From JAFNGF01 sp964567045 (GTDB lineage Bacteria > Planctomycetota > Phycisphaerae > Sedimentisphaerales > Anaerobacaceae): a stretch of DNA of 64,000 bases. Within the stretch, counting starts at the first letter, position 1. Each line of letters opens with the position of its first letter. The stretch lies in the NCBI GenBank assembly GCA_964567045.1, contig CAZMLE010000012.1, positions 1 through 64,000 of the forward strand, read 5' to 3'. Both the position numbers and the translations under genes were made by a program. Of this stretch, positions 17,193 through 25,456 are shown piece after piece. The notes below the pieces were generated by a model, which did no database searches, had not been told where the DNA came from, and saw only the letters and a program-made list of their open reading frames with translations.

Positions 17193-19850
17193 ATGGATAC
17201 AAAAATGCCTCAGGAGAAAAATGAGAGTTCTGGCTTGAACTCTATGCGGGAAAGGCCAAGAAGCGTGATATTTGGGGCTTTTCGACATGGTATTGTACTA
17301 ACGGGCATACGTCTGCTCTTGCACTTCATACGCTGTGGCCGCTTCTTTGCAGTTGCTAAAAAGGTACTCTCAAAACTCAGGTTTTCGGTAGAGCGATTTG
17401 CCTTTCAGACCCGTGAAAGACTTGGGGACAAACGTTTCCTGCTCGGAGCAATTGTAAGTGTTGTTCGCTCAGGTATCTGGCTTGTTCTGCTCTCGCTTCT
17501 GTTCGTGGCAGTCGTTTACTGGCTTCAGTTTTCCATCACTCTGCCCCCTATTCTCAGGTACATAGTTGAGTCTTTGGGACCCAAACAAGTGAACTGGTTC
17601 GCTGGGCCAGATGGCACCACGTACATAACGCTTCTAACTACAGTTGCGGGTACGACTGGCGTCTTTCTCGCGATCTACTTCACGACCTTAAGTATGGTCG
17701 CGATCTCTTATTCCCAGCCCCACCAACGTGAGATACGCAACTTGGTCATAGAGAATGCAGTCAGTCGTGGATATATTTTTGCACTGGCTCATCTTGGAGC
17801 CATCTGTTTATTTGGGCTCGCGTTCTTGGCGGTTGGTTTTCCTCCGAGTCTACTGCTAATGATGTATATCCTTCTGGTCGCGGGAATTGTGATTTTCTCG
17901 TTTTTCTCGCTCGGGCGTCATATATTTCAGTTCCTCGATCCAAGACTCTTAGTGAGTAAGCCCGCTTCCAATTTTCTGAAATCTGTAAGAAATGCAACCA
18001 TCTTTGGAACTCGATGGAAAGAAAATTCATTCCAGAATCATTTTAGGAAACAGGCTTTGCATGACCTATACAGGCTTGAATGCCTGATGGAATTTGCCCT
18101 TTTGAACCCCGCTAGTCGAGAGGTCGTAAGGGACTTATGCATCTATTTGCTTGATCTGTTGACAAAATATATTTTCTACTCGTGCAAGATTCCAAGCCTT
18201 AGTATGTGGTTTCCACGGAAGACGGTCTTCCAAGAGTGGGGCTTCACAAGTAGCATTCAAACTGACATCGCTCTGAGAACGGGAACAACACCTCAACCTG
18301 AAGAAGTGCCTGATTACCTGTTCGTGTGCAGGGCGATCAGCGATATGATTCGGCGAACACTTGAACCTTTCATAACTCGGCAAGATTATTCGGAGCTTAC
18401 TGCTGTACTCTTTAAAGTTTACCAGGTGTCGGGGAATTTGGGCGAGAGTTTGGCAATTGAAGAAGCACGACATCTCCTCGGAGAAATTCGGGACGTTCTC
18501 TTCTCCGATGACAACGGACTACGTGTAGTTGAAACAATCGATAGAGTTCAGGCCATGTCGATAGCGAGCATCTATGGAACCTGTCTCTTGAACTTGGCAA
18601 TATCAGCATCACAGAACTTAGAGTCTAGATCGGTAGATGACATTCTGGCTACTTCTACGGACCTCAAGAATCGTAGCACTGAACGGCTTTATCATCGCGA
18701 CCATCCACGCGAAGTCCTTCGTCATTTGGAGGAATTTCACCAACGATTGCTTTTCGAGCAGAAGACAGAAGGTAGGATATGCTCATCGGATTGGTTCCTT
18801 GGGGAGCATGTTGCGCGACGCTACGCTGACTATATATGGGGTATGTCGGAACAGCTTGTCCAATGTGTGACCGATATTTGCTTGAAGCCCATCGAAAAAT
18901 TGATGAAGACGAACGTACTTTGGGCAAATGCTGAACTTCTAAGAAGTAGTATTGAGACTACTAAAAAGGTAAAGTTCAGGATTACTGCGTTGAGTAAGTT
19001 GTATCAAAAGCTTACGATGTACCAGGTTACTAAAGAAGACTGGATAAATGCTGAATTCGTGATGCTAGAACAGAAACTTCAGAGTGTTGAGTCAGAACTG
19101 TTGGACAATGTTGCACAGATTGCACACAAATTAACTTTTGCTACTGACGTTGGTGAGTTTCCTGATTATGCAGGCATATTCAGGGCTTATCTTGGTGATG
19201 CACTCGTATCAAGAATGGAAAAGCAGGATGTAAACCAATTCGAAACTCTTTTCGCAGGTCTTTTCAAAACGACGTTCAAAGTAGCAAGCCGCCATATTAT
19301 GAAGAAAGATGAACATTTCTCAAAACCGCACAAAAAAATTGCTTTTGACACCGTATTAGACCTTCTTGATTTGTCTGGACTCGCTCTGCTTTTCAGCGAA
19401 TTACATGGTTCAAGCTTCTTTGATATAGTCAAGAAGGAATGGGATGCTTATTTTGGTGAATGCCCCGATGGAAAACTGGCTATAGAGTTCTTTTATGGTT
19501 CGATTAGTATGGCATTGCAGTTGTCAGTTTTATCTCCAAGTGGAACAGAACGATTCAACTGGGAACGATCTTTTATCCGTGCAATGGCAAATGCTGGGTT
19601 CGATGTAGAAGGGCGACTATCGCGTTGGGAAGGAGAAGAGGAGGCGCGGACTAAGCATATAAGTCCTATCATAAAGTCAATATATCCTCACATGGGCATG
19701 ATGTTCGAACGTTCCTACGACTACTTTGCAGCGTTCTATCTTTCGGGACGTCCTGAGGCCGCTGGAATAGACCTCCCGGACAGTGCCAAAAACTGCAAAG
19801 AAGATGTTGATCGAGAAACAGAACGGCGACAAGGGGAAACGAGTTCATGA
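17193..19850 (+). CDS. large membrane-anchored protein of unknown function
   Basis: 885 residues with no recognised domain. After a basic N-terminus there are four predicted membrane helices between about 88 and 255 (IWLVLLSLLFVAVVYWLQF; TYITLLTTVAGTTGVFLAIY; LAHLGAICLFGLAFLAVG; LMMYILLVAGIVIFSFFSLG). The remaining ~630 residues are cytoplasmic, mostly helical and charged. The membrane part recalls DUF2254-like proteins only in outline. Its stop overlaps the start of the next gene (ATGA), so the two are translationally coupled. Its composition is clearly more AT-rich than the neighbouring housekeeping genes. It may act as a membrane sensor or effector of an accessory two-gene system; that is inference from architecture and context. 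Confidence 0.7.
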   Translation: MDTKMPQEKNESSGLNSMRERPRSVIFGAFRHGIVLTGIRLLLHFIRCGRFFAVAKKVLSKLRFSVERFAFQTRERLGDKRFLLGAIVSVVRSGIWLVLLSLLFVAVVYWLQFSITLPPILRYIVESLGPKQVNWFAGPDGTTYITLLTTVAGTTGVFLAIYFTTLSMVAISYSQPHQREIRNLVIENAVSRGYIFALAHLGAICLFGLAFLAVGFPPSLLLMMYILLVAGIVIFSFFSLGRHIFQFLDPRLLVSKPASNFLKSVRNATIFGTRWKENSFQNHFRKQALHDLYRLECLMEFALLNPASREVVRDLCIYLLDLLTKYIFYSCKIPSLSMWFPRKTVFQEWGFTSSIQTDIALRTGTTPQPEEVPDYLFVCRAISDMIRRTLEPFITRQDYSELTAVLFKVYQVSGNLGESLAIEEARHLLGEIRDVLFSDDNGLRVVETIDRVQAMSIASIYGTCLLNLAISASQNLESRSVDDILATSTDLKNRSTERLYHRDHPREVLRHLEEFHQRLLFEQKTEGRICSSDWFLGEHVARRYADYIWGMSEQLVQCVTDICLKPIEKLMKTNVLWANAELLRSSIETTKKVKFRITALSKLYQKLTMYQVTKEDWINAEFVMLEQKLQSVESELLDNVAQIAHKLTFATDVGEFPDYAGIFRAYLGDALVSRMEKQDVNQFETLFAGLFKTTFKVASRHIMKKDEHFSKPHKKIAFDTVLDLLDLSGLALLFSELHGSSFFDIVKKEWDAYFGECPDGKLAIEFFYGSISMALQLSVLSPSGTERFNWERSFIRAMANAGFDVEGRLSRWEGEEEARTKHISPIIKSIYPHMGMMFERSYDYFAAFYLSGRPEAAGIDLPDSAKNCKEDVDRETERRQGETSS

Positions 19851-20818
19851 GAAAGTTAGATCTATTTGGAAGAGATGACCTTGTGTGGTCTGGTAACTCA
19901 GTATTTGAGCCAAGTGGCCCTTTCTTTCCCAGAAGCCCGAACCTTGAAATGATGGGCCAAGATGCGGGGGCATCTATATATAGCCAGTGCCGTCAGAAAC
20001 ATGAGCGAGGCGGCCGCCGATTCTCATCGGTGAGTTTCGGATTCGAGCCAGAAGATAACGCTGTAATAAATTCCTTCCGCACACTTGTAGGCGGGAGATC
20101 CAACGACATCGATTACAATATAGCGCAGTTTCTGGATATGATAGCGAGGACGATTGTTGTTGAGAACCGTTTTGTCTATGAGCTTCAAGTTGGACGAGAC
20201 AAGAACACGCATGAGATAGTCAAAATGAATTTCTCACCAGTTTCTGCACCTGATGACAAGGTACTCGTTTGTGGTAGGCACGTTGTCCAGATTTTGTCCT
20301 CTTCTGTTGCAGAGAGATATGGTTGTTCTCGAGTACGAAGGCTAAACCATTCTGTCACTTTTGTATTCGAAGGTCCAAAACGTTGGCGGCGTGTCCTGAT
20401 TGGGGCGCGTAGCGCTGTGCGTCTTTTTGATGCCATGGAGCACCGCTCAATGGATCAGTTGGCAAAATCGATGGCGACAGGTCACCATGCTCATGTTAGC
20501 TACGATCACTCTTCAAACCTCAGGATGGTGTCAAGAGAAACTGCTCGCTTGGGGTGGTCCGGGAGGGGCCTCTTTCACGGTTACGAAACTGACTATCAGG
20601 GTGTTGAACGACTGATTCGTTGGAATAGATTTTGTATCGACTTGCGTAACTATATGATCCGCGAGCTAGAGAAAGCCGTCCATAGTATTGCGGATATAGT
20701 CAACTCCGATTGTCGTCTGATTGTGCAAGAAAACAGCGAGTACACTCTTGATGATGTCAGGAAGAAGCTTCAAGAGGGTAAGACTTCCACTGTTGAACTC
20801 GTTAGCCTTCTATTCTAG
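19847..20818 (+). CDS. unknown partner protein of the two-gene island
   Basis: 323 residues, soluble, no family recognised. Visible features are an aromatic/proline-rich start (SVFEPSGPFFPRSPN), a mixed alpha/beta middle (VLVCGRHVVQILSSSVAERY; NHSVTFVFEGPKRWRR), a segment with several histidines (DAMEHRSMDQ, TGHHAHVSYDHSS), and a helical C-terminal third ending in VELVSLLF. The 4-bp overlap with the upstream gene and shared low GC argue that the two proteins work together. No catalytic motif can be named with confidence. Confidence 0.7.
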   Translation: MRKLDLFGRDDLVWSGNSVFEPSGPFFPRSPNLEMMGQDAGASIYSQCRQKHERGGRRFSSVSFGFEPEDNAVINSFRTLVGGRSNDIDYNIAQFLDMIARTIVVENRFVYELQVGRDKNTHEIVKMNFSPVSAPDDKVLVCGRHVVQILSSSVAERYGCSRVRRLNHSVTFVFEGPKRWRRVLIGARSAVRLFDAMEHRSMDQLAKSMATGHHAHVSYDHSSNLRMVSRETARLGWSGRGLFHGYETDYQGVERLIRWNRFCIDLRNYMIRELEKAVHSIADIVNSDCRLIVQENSEYTLDDVRKKLQEGKTSTVELVSLLF

Positions 20819-21427
20819 CATAGCAATAAACAAGGTGGGGAGAGGAAATGAGCTGATTGCGCTACGATGCTTGAAAAAGGCAGCAGCGGATGAAAACATG
20901 CATACGCCGTGGTTCACCCCTGTGAGATGTTGGCTATATTATCTCACGGGGCAAAGTGGATTTGTACGGCCGATACAATCCGGATAAATTCCGCGGGGTG
21001 TGGGAGAAGCTCGTCCTTCGTAGTAGTTCTACTACGGAGAATGGATTGGCCGGGTAGTCTTTGTTCTTCAACAAACCGGCAGCGCGGGGCTGCCGGCTAA
21101 TCCTGTGTCTAAAAATAAATTCTGTGTGCTTAGCGGCTTCATATCCGTTGTCGGAGGACAATCAGTTTAGGCGGAATCGACGCCAGGTCAACTCAAAAAA
21201 GTCTCGGTTCTGAAACTGCCTCAGTCAAAAAACCGCTAAACTCAAAGAGCGAAAAGGTCGATTTTGTCTGCGATAAGTGCTATCTTAGGAAGCTTATACA
21301 GCAAATTTTTTTTGACAACCATTTTTGCTGAGTTGACAATCATAGCAGTAGAGTTATTATCGGATGCTGAAGCCCAAGCCCAGGATCGGGCTTTTTGGCC
21401 TACGGTCCCTATCTCTGGGGGACAACA
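20819..21427. other. repeat-rich gap right of the two-gene island
   Basis: Mirrors the left side: GGTTCACC…TGTGAGAT (20911-20928) and ATTATCTCACGGGG (20938-20951), the inverted-repeat arm CTGTGTCTAAAAATAA (21103-21118) and the ~40-bp direct-repeat arm (21155-21194). Also present are a hairpin CCGTAGTAG-like repeat near 21018-21040 and ACCGGCAGC…GCTGCCGGC near 21075-21097. A promoter and hairpin for the kinase gene follow. No gene is seen. Confidence 0.6.
21333..21360 (+). promoter_or_regulatory. predicted sigma70-type promoter of the kinase gene
   Basis: TTGACA (21333-21338), 16 bases, TATTAT (21355-21360). The leader that follows contains AGCCC-AGGATC-GGGCT followed by TTTTT (about 21377-21397), an intrinsic-terminator-like hairpin just before the start codon that could attenuate expression. 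Confidence 0.5.
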
Positions 21428-22651
21428 ATGAAGAACGACGTGAACTCCGATACTTTGTTCGGCAAAATGGCCGTCGAGCAGGGTCTGTGCACCGATGTCG
21501 AGGTGCGCCGTTCGCTTGAGCAGTTGCAGTCCCAGCCTAAAGACAATCCGGTGGAGCTTCCGGAGCTTATGATTAATCTGGGCTACCTCACGCCGGCCCA
21601 GGCTGAAAGATTGAAGTCCAGGCTGAAGGCGAGCAAGACCGTTGCACACCAGATTCCGGGCTATAAAATAATCGGCAAGATCGGCGCCGGCGCAATGGCG
21701 GTGGTTTACAAGGCCAAGCAGTTGAGCCTTAACCGTATCGTTGCAATAAAGGTTCTGCCCAAACGTTTCAGCGAAAATCCGGAATATGTGCAGCGGTTTT
21801 ATAAGGAAGGTCAGGCCGCCGGCAAGCTCAACCATCCCAATATTGTCCAGGCCATCGACGTTGGTGAAGCGGGGGGATACCACTATTTTGTAATGGAATA
21901 CGTTGAAGGGCGAACCGTAGCCGAGGATATGGCAGCAGGCAAGGTTTTCGCCGAACAGGAGGCGCTGGACATAATCATTCAGGTCGCCCACGCACTGGAG
22001 CACGCCCATGCCCAGGGTCTTATCCACCGCGATGTCAAGCCCAAGAACATAATGATAAGCAACGATGGTATGGTGAAACTTGCTGATATGGGCTTGGCCC
22101 GTGAAGTAACAGACATCAAGCTGGCGCAGACCGAGGCTGGCAAGGCTTACGGAACGCCGTACTATATTGCCCCCGAGCAGATTCGGGGCAAAATCGACAT
22201 CGATGGCAGAGCTGACATTTACGGCCTCGGAGCCACTTTCTACAACATGGTAACCGGCCGAGTGCCGTTTATGGCGGACGATTCCGCAGAGGTGATGCGA
22301 AAGCATTTGAGGGAGCAACTGGTTCCGCCGGACCATATAAACACGTCGCTGTCGGCAGGAGTATCCGAGGTCATCGAGATTATGATGGCCAAGCGTAGAG
22401 AGGACCGCTACAACAACATTAAGGAGCTGCTGATAGATTTGGAGGCTCTGCGCAACGGCCGGCCCCCGCTGCAGGCACACAAGAGATTTGACGTTTCCAT
22501 GCTCAAGCAACTGGAAAAAGGCGATGCCGTCGAGCCTGATGAGCAGGAGTCCGCCGAAGAAATCGTTGCTCGCTACAAGATTGCGATCCTGATTTTAGCT
22601 ACGGTGGCGGCAGTATCTATCTTAATCAATCTGCTCATTTGGCTGTTCTGA
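21428..22651 (+). CDS. membrane-anchored serine/threonine protein kinase
   Basis: 407 residues from the ATG at 21428 (GGGGG just upstream; an in-frame ATG at 21395 lies inside the leader hairpin). An N-terminal ~60-residue helical domain of the type found before type II/IV secretion ATPases (FGKMAVEQGLCTDVEVRRSL; LGYLTPAQAERL) precedes a complete kinase domain: GKIGAGAMAVVYKAKQ, catalytic lysine in VAIKVL, HRDVKPKNIM, DMGLAR in place of DFG, GTPYYIAPEQ. A C-terminal membrane helix (AILILATVAAVSILINLLIW) puts the kinase in the cytoplasm with almost nothing outside. Activity is expected from the intact motifs. Confidence 0.9.
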   Translation: MKNDVNSDTLFGKMAVEQGLCTDVEVRRSLEQLQSQPKDNPVELPELMINLGYLTPAQAERLKSRLKASKTVAHQIPGYKIIGKIGAGAMAVVYKAKQLSLNRIVAIKVLPKRFSENPEYVQRFYKEGQAAGKLNHPNIVQAIDVGEAGGYHYFVMEYVEGRTVAEDMAAGKVFAEQEALDIIIQVAHALEHAHAQGLIHRDVKPKNIMISNDGMVKLADMGLAREVTDIKLAQTEAGKAYGTPYYIAPEQIRGKIDIDGRADIYGLGATFYNMVTGRVPFMADDSAEVMRKHLREQLVPPDHINTSLSAGVSEVIEIMMAKRREDRYNNIKELLIDLEALRNGRPPLQAHKRFDVSMLKQLEKGDAVEPDEQESAEEIVARYKIAILILATVAAVSILINLLIWLF

Positions 22652-22718
22652 CCGCGGCCAGCTTTGACCCATCGTTTCTGCTTGCGTTAAATAGTTAATT
22701 GTCAATGGTCAGCTAATT

Positions 22719-23747
22719 ATGCCCAGAGGCGGAGCACATTTTTCCTCGGAAGAACTTGCGCGAGTTCTGAGCCATTACGATGTCGGGGTGATTCATCAGG
22801 CAAAGGCTCTGTCGGTCGGCAACCGCCGTGTGCCAAAAGTGGTGATTACTTCTGAGCAGGGCAAGTTTCTATTGAAGCGTCGGCCAAGAGGCAAAGACGA
22901 CCCCTTTCGCGTTGCCTTTGCGCACGCTGTGCAAAGTCATCTGGCCGGCAAGTCTTTTCCGGTTGCGCCACTGGTAGCCACCCGTGACGAGAATAGTACC
23001 GTTCTGCAATTGGACAATCATATATACGAGTTTTTCAGATTCGTCGCGGGCGTTCGCTACGACGGCTCAGCCGAAGCTACTATTGACGCTGGCCGAGAGC
23101 TGGCACAACTTCACCGCTATTTGGGAGATTTTGGCTTGCAGTGGCAGCCGCAAGAAGGCAGCTTCCATGATTCCACCACCGTGCGGAGGCATCTCCGGAC
23201 GGTCGCAGCGGACAAAAGAACAAGGCCGGATAAAGTACTGCACGTTACTGCTGACGCACTCTTGGCTCTTTATAATGAATCGAGCATCCGCGTAAACAAA
23301 CTTGGCTTTGATTCGTGGCAGCCGCAGGTCGTGCACGGCGATTGGCACCCGGGCAATATGCTTTTTGCCAGGCGCAAAGTGGCTGCGGTTCTGGACTTTG
23401 ACTCGGTTAAGATTGCACCGGCGGTTACCGACCTGGCTAACGGGATGCTGCAGTTTTCCATAGTGGGCGGCCGCCCGAACCCCGCCGATTGGCCCGATTA
23501 TTTTGACGAAGCTAAGCTCTTTCAGTTCTTAAGCGGCTACCGCGAAATCACTCCGCTGCAGCGCAGCGAGCTGCGCTGCCTGCTCGATTTGATGATTGAG
23601 ACGATGATAGCCGAGGCAGTCTTGCCTGTGGCCGCGACCGGCTTTTTCGGCAATCTGACCGGCCTGGACTTTCTGCAAATGATCCTTCGCAAGGCAAACT
23701 GGCTGACCAAACACGGAAAAAAACTGACCGAAGCGATTAGTTCGTGA
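22719..23747 (+). CDS. APH/homoserine-kinase-like phosphotransferase
   Basis: 342 residues. The kinase-like fold of the APH family is shown by FLLKRRPRG (ATP-binding lysine), the catalytic loop VVHGDWHPGNMLF and VLDFDSVKIAPAVTDLAN with the metal-binding aspartate. Relatives phosphorylate aminoglycosides, choline, homoserine or spore-coat/lipopolysaccharide sugars; the CotS-like length and the absence of resistance-specific residues make a small metabolic substrate more likely than antibiotic resistance. It follows the Ser/Thr kinase gene by 67 bases. No clear Shine-Dalgarno. Confidence 0.82.
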   Translation: MPRGGAHFSSEELARVLSHYDVGVIHQAKALSVGNRRVPKVVITSEQGKFLLKRRPRGKDDPFRVAFAHAVQSHLAGKSFPVAPLVATRDENSTVLQLDNHIYEFFRFVAGVRYDGSAEATIDAGRELAQLHRYLGDFGLQWQPQEGSFHDSTTVRRHLRTVAADKRTRPDKVLHVTADALLALYNESSIRVNKLGFDSWQPQVVHGDWHPGNMLFARRKVAAVLDFDSVKIAPAVTDLANGMLQFSIVGGRPNPADWPDYFDEAKLFQFLSGYREITPLQRSELRCLLDLMIETMIAEAVLPVAATGFFGNLTGLDFLQMILRKANWLTKHGKKLTEAISS

Positions 23748-23754
23748 CTCGTGA

Positions 23755-24768
23755 TTAAGGACTCAACGTTCGTGAGTTTATGCTTCGTAGACACAAAGAA
23801 GTTGGAGCTGCTTTCTCAATAAAAGCTTTATGTTTATTTTCTTCAGGTTTTACGATAGGTTTGTCTTTGTCAAGCTCAATAACAATTGTACCGGCGCAGC
23901 ATTTACCTTTTTCCTTTCCTCTTGCAAACTTCGTAGTCAGATGAGGGAACTTCTTCATCCGGATTTCTGTAGCACAGTTTTCCGACAGTTGTGTACACAT
24001 AATACGAGTCTTCGGTAATACCTTTCGTATAGTCTGCGTGACCTCTTCCCGCGGAGTCCCGTGCTCTCCTCGACCATTGGAAAAAATCACAACTTCGGGC
24101 CTGATAGCTTCACAAAACCTCTTGGCAAAAGTTTTAGAATCTGCATCTTTTCCGGTCTTTCCACCATGATGAGGGAAGACCACTATCGGAGCGATAGGAT
24201 CTGCATTATCTTCCAAGAGATTGAGAAGACCAATATCGTCGATATCACCGGTCAGTAAAACAACCGGCCTACCATCCTTGGTTAATCTGACAACACCACT
24301 GACTGAATTTGAGGTCAAAGTTCGACCGACGCGATCAGTGCTTCCGGGCCCCTTTGCAGCCAAGTAAGGCGTTGGGGCCAAGACCTCGATATGAACTTTC
24401 CCTTTATCGAATTTCCCTGTATCGTTGGTTGTTAACCCTATGTTAAATCGCACCTCTCCTTTTTTGTTCGCGCAGTTCAACTCATACGTCAGGTCGTCCC
24501 ATATATCGGTTTCCTTTTCCGAATCCGTATTCAGTTGGACAACACCCATACTTATTTGCGATTCGAGCAAACTTGTTACACCTTTGATATGGTCCTTGTC
24601 TGCATGCGAAATCAAAAGGACGTCAATTTTAGCAATCCCTTCTTGGGTAACGAACTCCAATAGGGTAGTACCTGGACCAGCGTCGATCACCACCACGCCT
24701 GTATCATCTACCAGTACCGCGCTGTTACCATGGCCAACATCAAGAATAGATAGGGCAGTATTAGACAA
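23755..24768 (-). CDS. ComEC-like metallo-beta-lactamase fold protein (operon gene 4)
   Basis: About 337 residues from a TTG at 24766-24768, which has CGGGAG seven bases upstream; an earlier TTG at 24807 would overlap the previous gene by 23 bases. The metal-binding motif HADKDH is at about 55-60, with LLTGDID and VVFPHHGG supplying later ligands. This is the pattern of stand-alone ComEC-type MBL hydrolases (ILDVGHGNSAVLVDD; VVVIDAGPG). Such enzymes cut phosphodiester bonds in DNA, RNA or cyclic nucleotides. There is no membrane part. As last gene of a methyltransferase-kinase-receiver operon it is the likely effector. A CCGGCGCAGCATTTA-coded cysteine pair (KCCAGT) lies near the C-terminus. 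Confidence 0.85.
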   Translation of the reverse strand: MSNTALSILDVGHGNSAVLVDDTGVVVIDAGPGTTLLEFVTQEGIAKIDVLLISHADKDHIKGVTSLLESQISMGVVQLNTDSEKETDIWDDLTYELNCANKKGEVRFNIGLTTNDTGKFDKGKVHIEVLAPTPYLAAKGPGSTDRVGRTLTSNSVSGVVRLTKDGRPVVLLTGDIDDIGLLNLLEDNADPIAPIVVFPHHGGKTGKDADSKTFAKRFCEAIRPEVVIFSNGRGEHGTPREEVTQTIRKVLPKTRIMCTQLSENCATEIRMKKFPHLTTKFARGKEKGKCCAGTIVIELDKDKPIVKPEENKHKAFIEKAAPTSLCLRSINSRTLSP

Positions 24769-24784
24769 CGGGTGACTCCCGAAA

Positions 24785-25453
24785 TTAATCAAACTCGAAG
24801 TTATCAAAATAGAGGTCGTCCTGGTTCTCTGCGCCTTTGTTCACTTGGGCGTGAAACCTTGCACCTGGCTGCATCTTGCCTTGCAGGGAAGATGGAATCA
24901 GACCCAACGGCAGGCGGATTTTGTCACTTGAGTACCATCCTGGCAAAACCACAAAAAACATTGGCGGTTTCATCTCTTCGTCAACCTCTTCAATTCTCAC
25001 GAGCGTGCGCCAAGGCCGCCGGCTTGGTGAGAAGTCGCTCTCGAATTCGCGGATGCAGTATTCAAATCCTAGGGCGATAGTATCCGGGTTAAGGTCATCA
25101 GTGCGAATCAATATCGGTATCTTCCTGCGATACACACGCATAGCATCGATATCGGCTTTACCCCAAGTGGTGCATAGCAATGCGGGCCACTTGCGCTGGT
25201 AGAACGTAGCGACTGCCTGGGCCCCATTAAATTGTGCGTATTTCCCCAGACTCAACTTGTAGTCACAAATTGCGGCATCAGCTTTCTTGATGGCCCCACT
25301 GACAAATTGCTCGAGGGGGGGAAGGGGCTCACTTTCGAGTACAGGTTCCAACTCCGCTTCGTCGACACTCATGGCTATAATCTTTCTGGCATCTGGCTTG
25401 TCATCCACGATATCGACGCGTGTTATTGTATTTCCGCCTAAATTCAAAGACAT
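24785..25453 (-). CDS. divergent receiver-domain protein (operon gene 3)
   Basis: 222 residues. Residues 11-120 read as a response-regulator receiver: acidic pair in RVDIVDDKPDAR (D17, D18), phospho-acceptor position D64 in AICDYKL, T95/T96 in LLCTTW, and a fifth strand IPILIRTDD where the usual lysine is replaced by arginine. The remaining ~90 residues are beta-rich (FFVVLPGWYSSDKIRLPLGL; ARFHAQVNKG), not a known DNA-binding output domain. GGGAG eight bases upstream lies in the end of the kinase gene, three bases away. It most likely receives a signal from the histidine-kinase module and acts on the MBL protein encoded next. Confidence 0.7.
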   Translation of the reverse strand: MSLNLGGNTITRVDIVDDKPDARKIIAMSVDEAELEPVLESEPLPPLEQFVSGAIKKADAAICDYKLSLGKYAQFNGAQAVATFYQRKWPALLCTTWGKADIDAMRVYRRKIPILIRTDDLNPDTIALGFEYCIREFESDFSPSRRPWRTLVRIEEVDEEMKPPMFFVVLPGWYSSDKIRLPLGLIPSSLQGKMQPGARFHAQVNKGAENQDDLYFDNFEFD

Positions 25454-25456
25454 ATT

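Noticed and set aside
21242..22510. 422-residue open frame on the minus strand
   Set aside because: Exact antisense shadow of the Ser/Thr kinase gene, which has intact motifs and a promoter.
22719..23747. Aminoglycoside resistance gene
   Set aside because: The fold motifs are shared by many small-molecule kinases; nothing in the sequence or context points to resistance.
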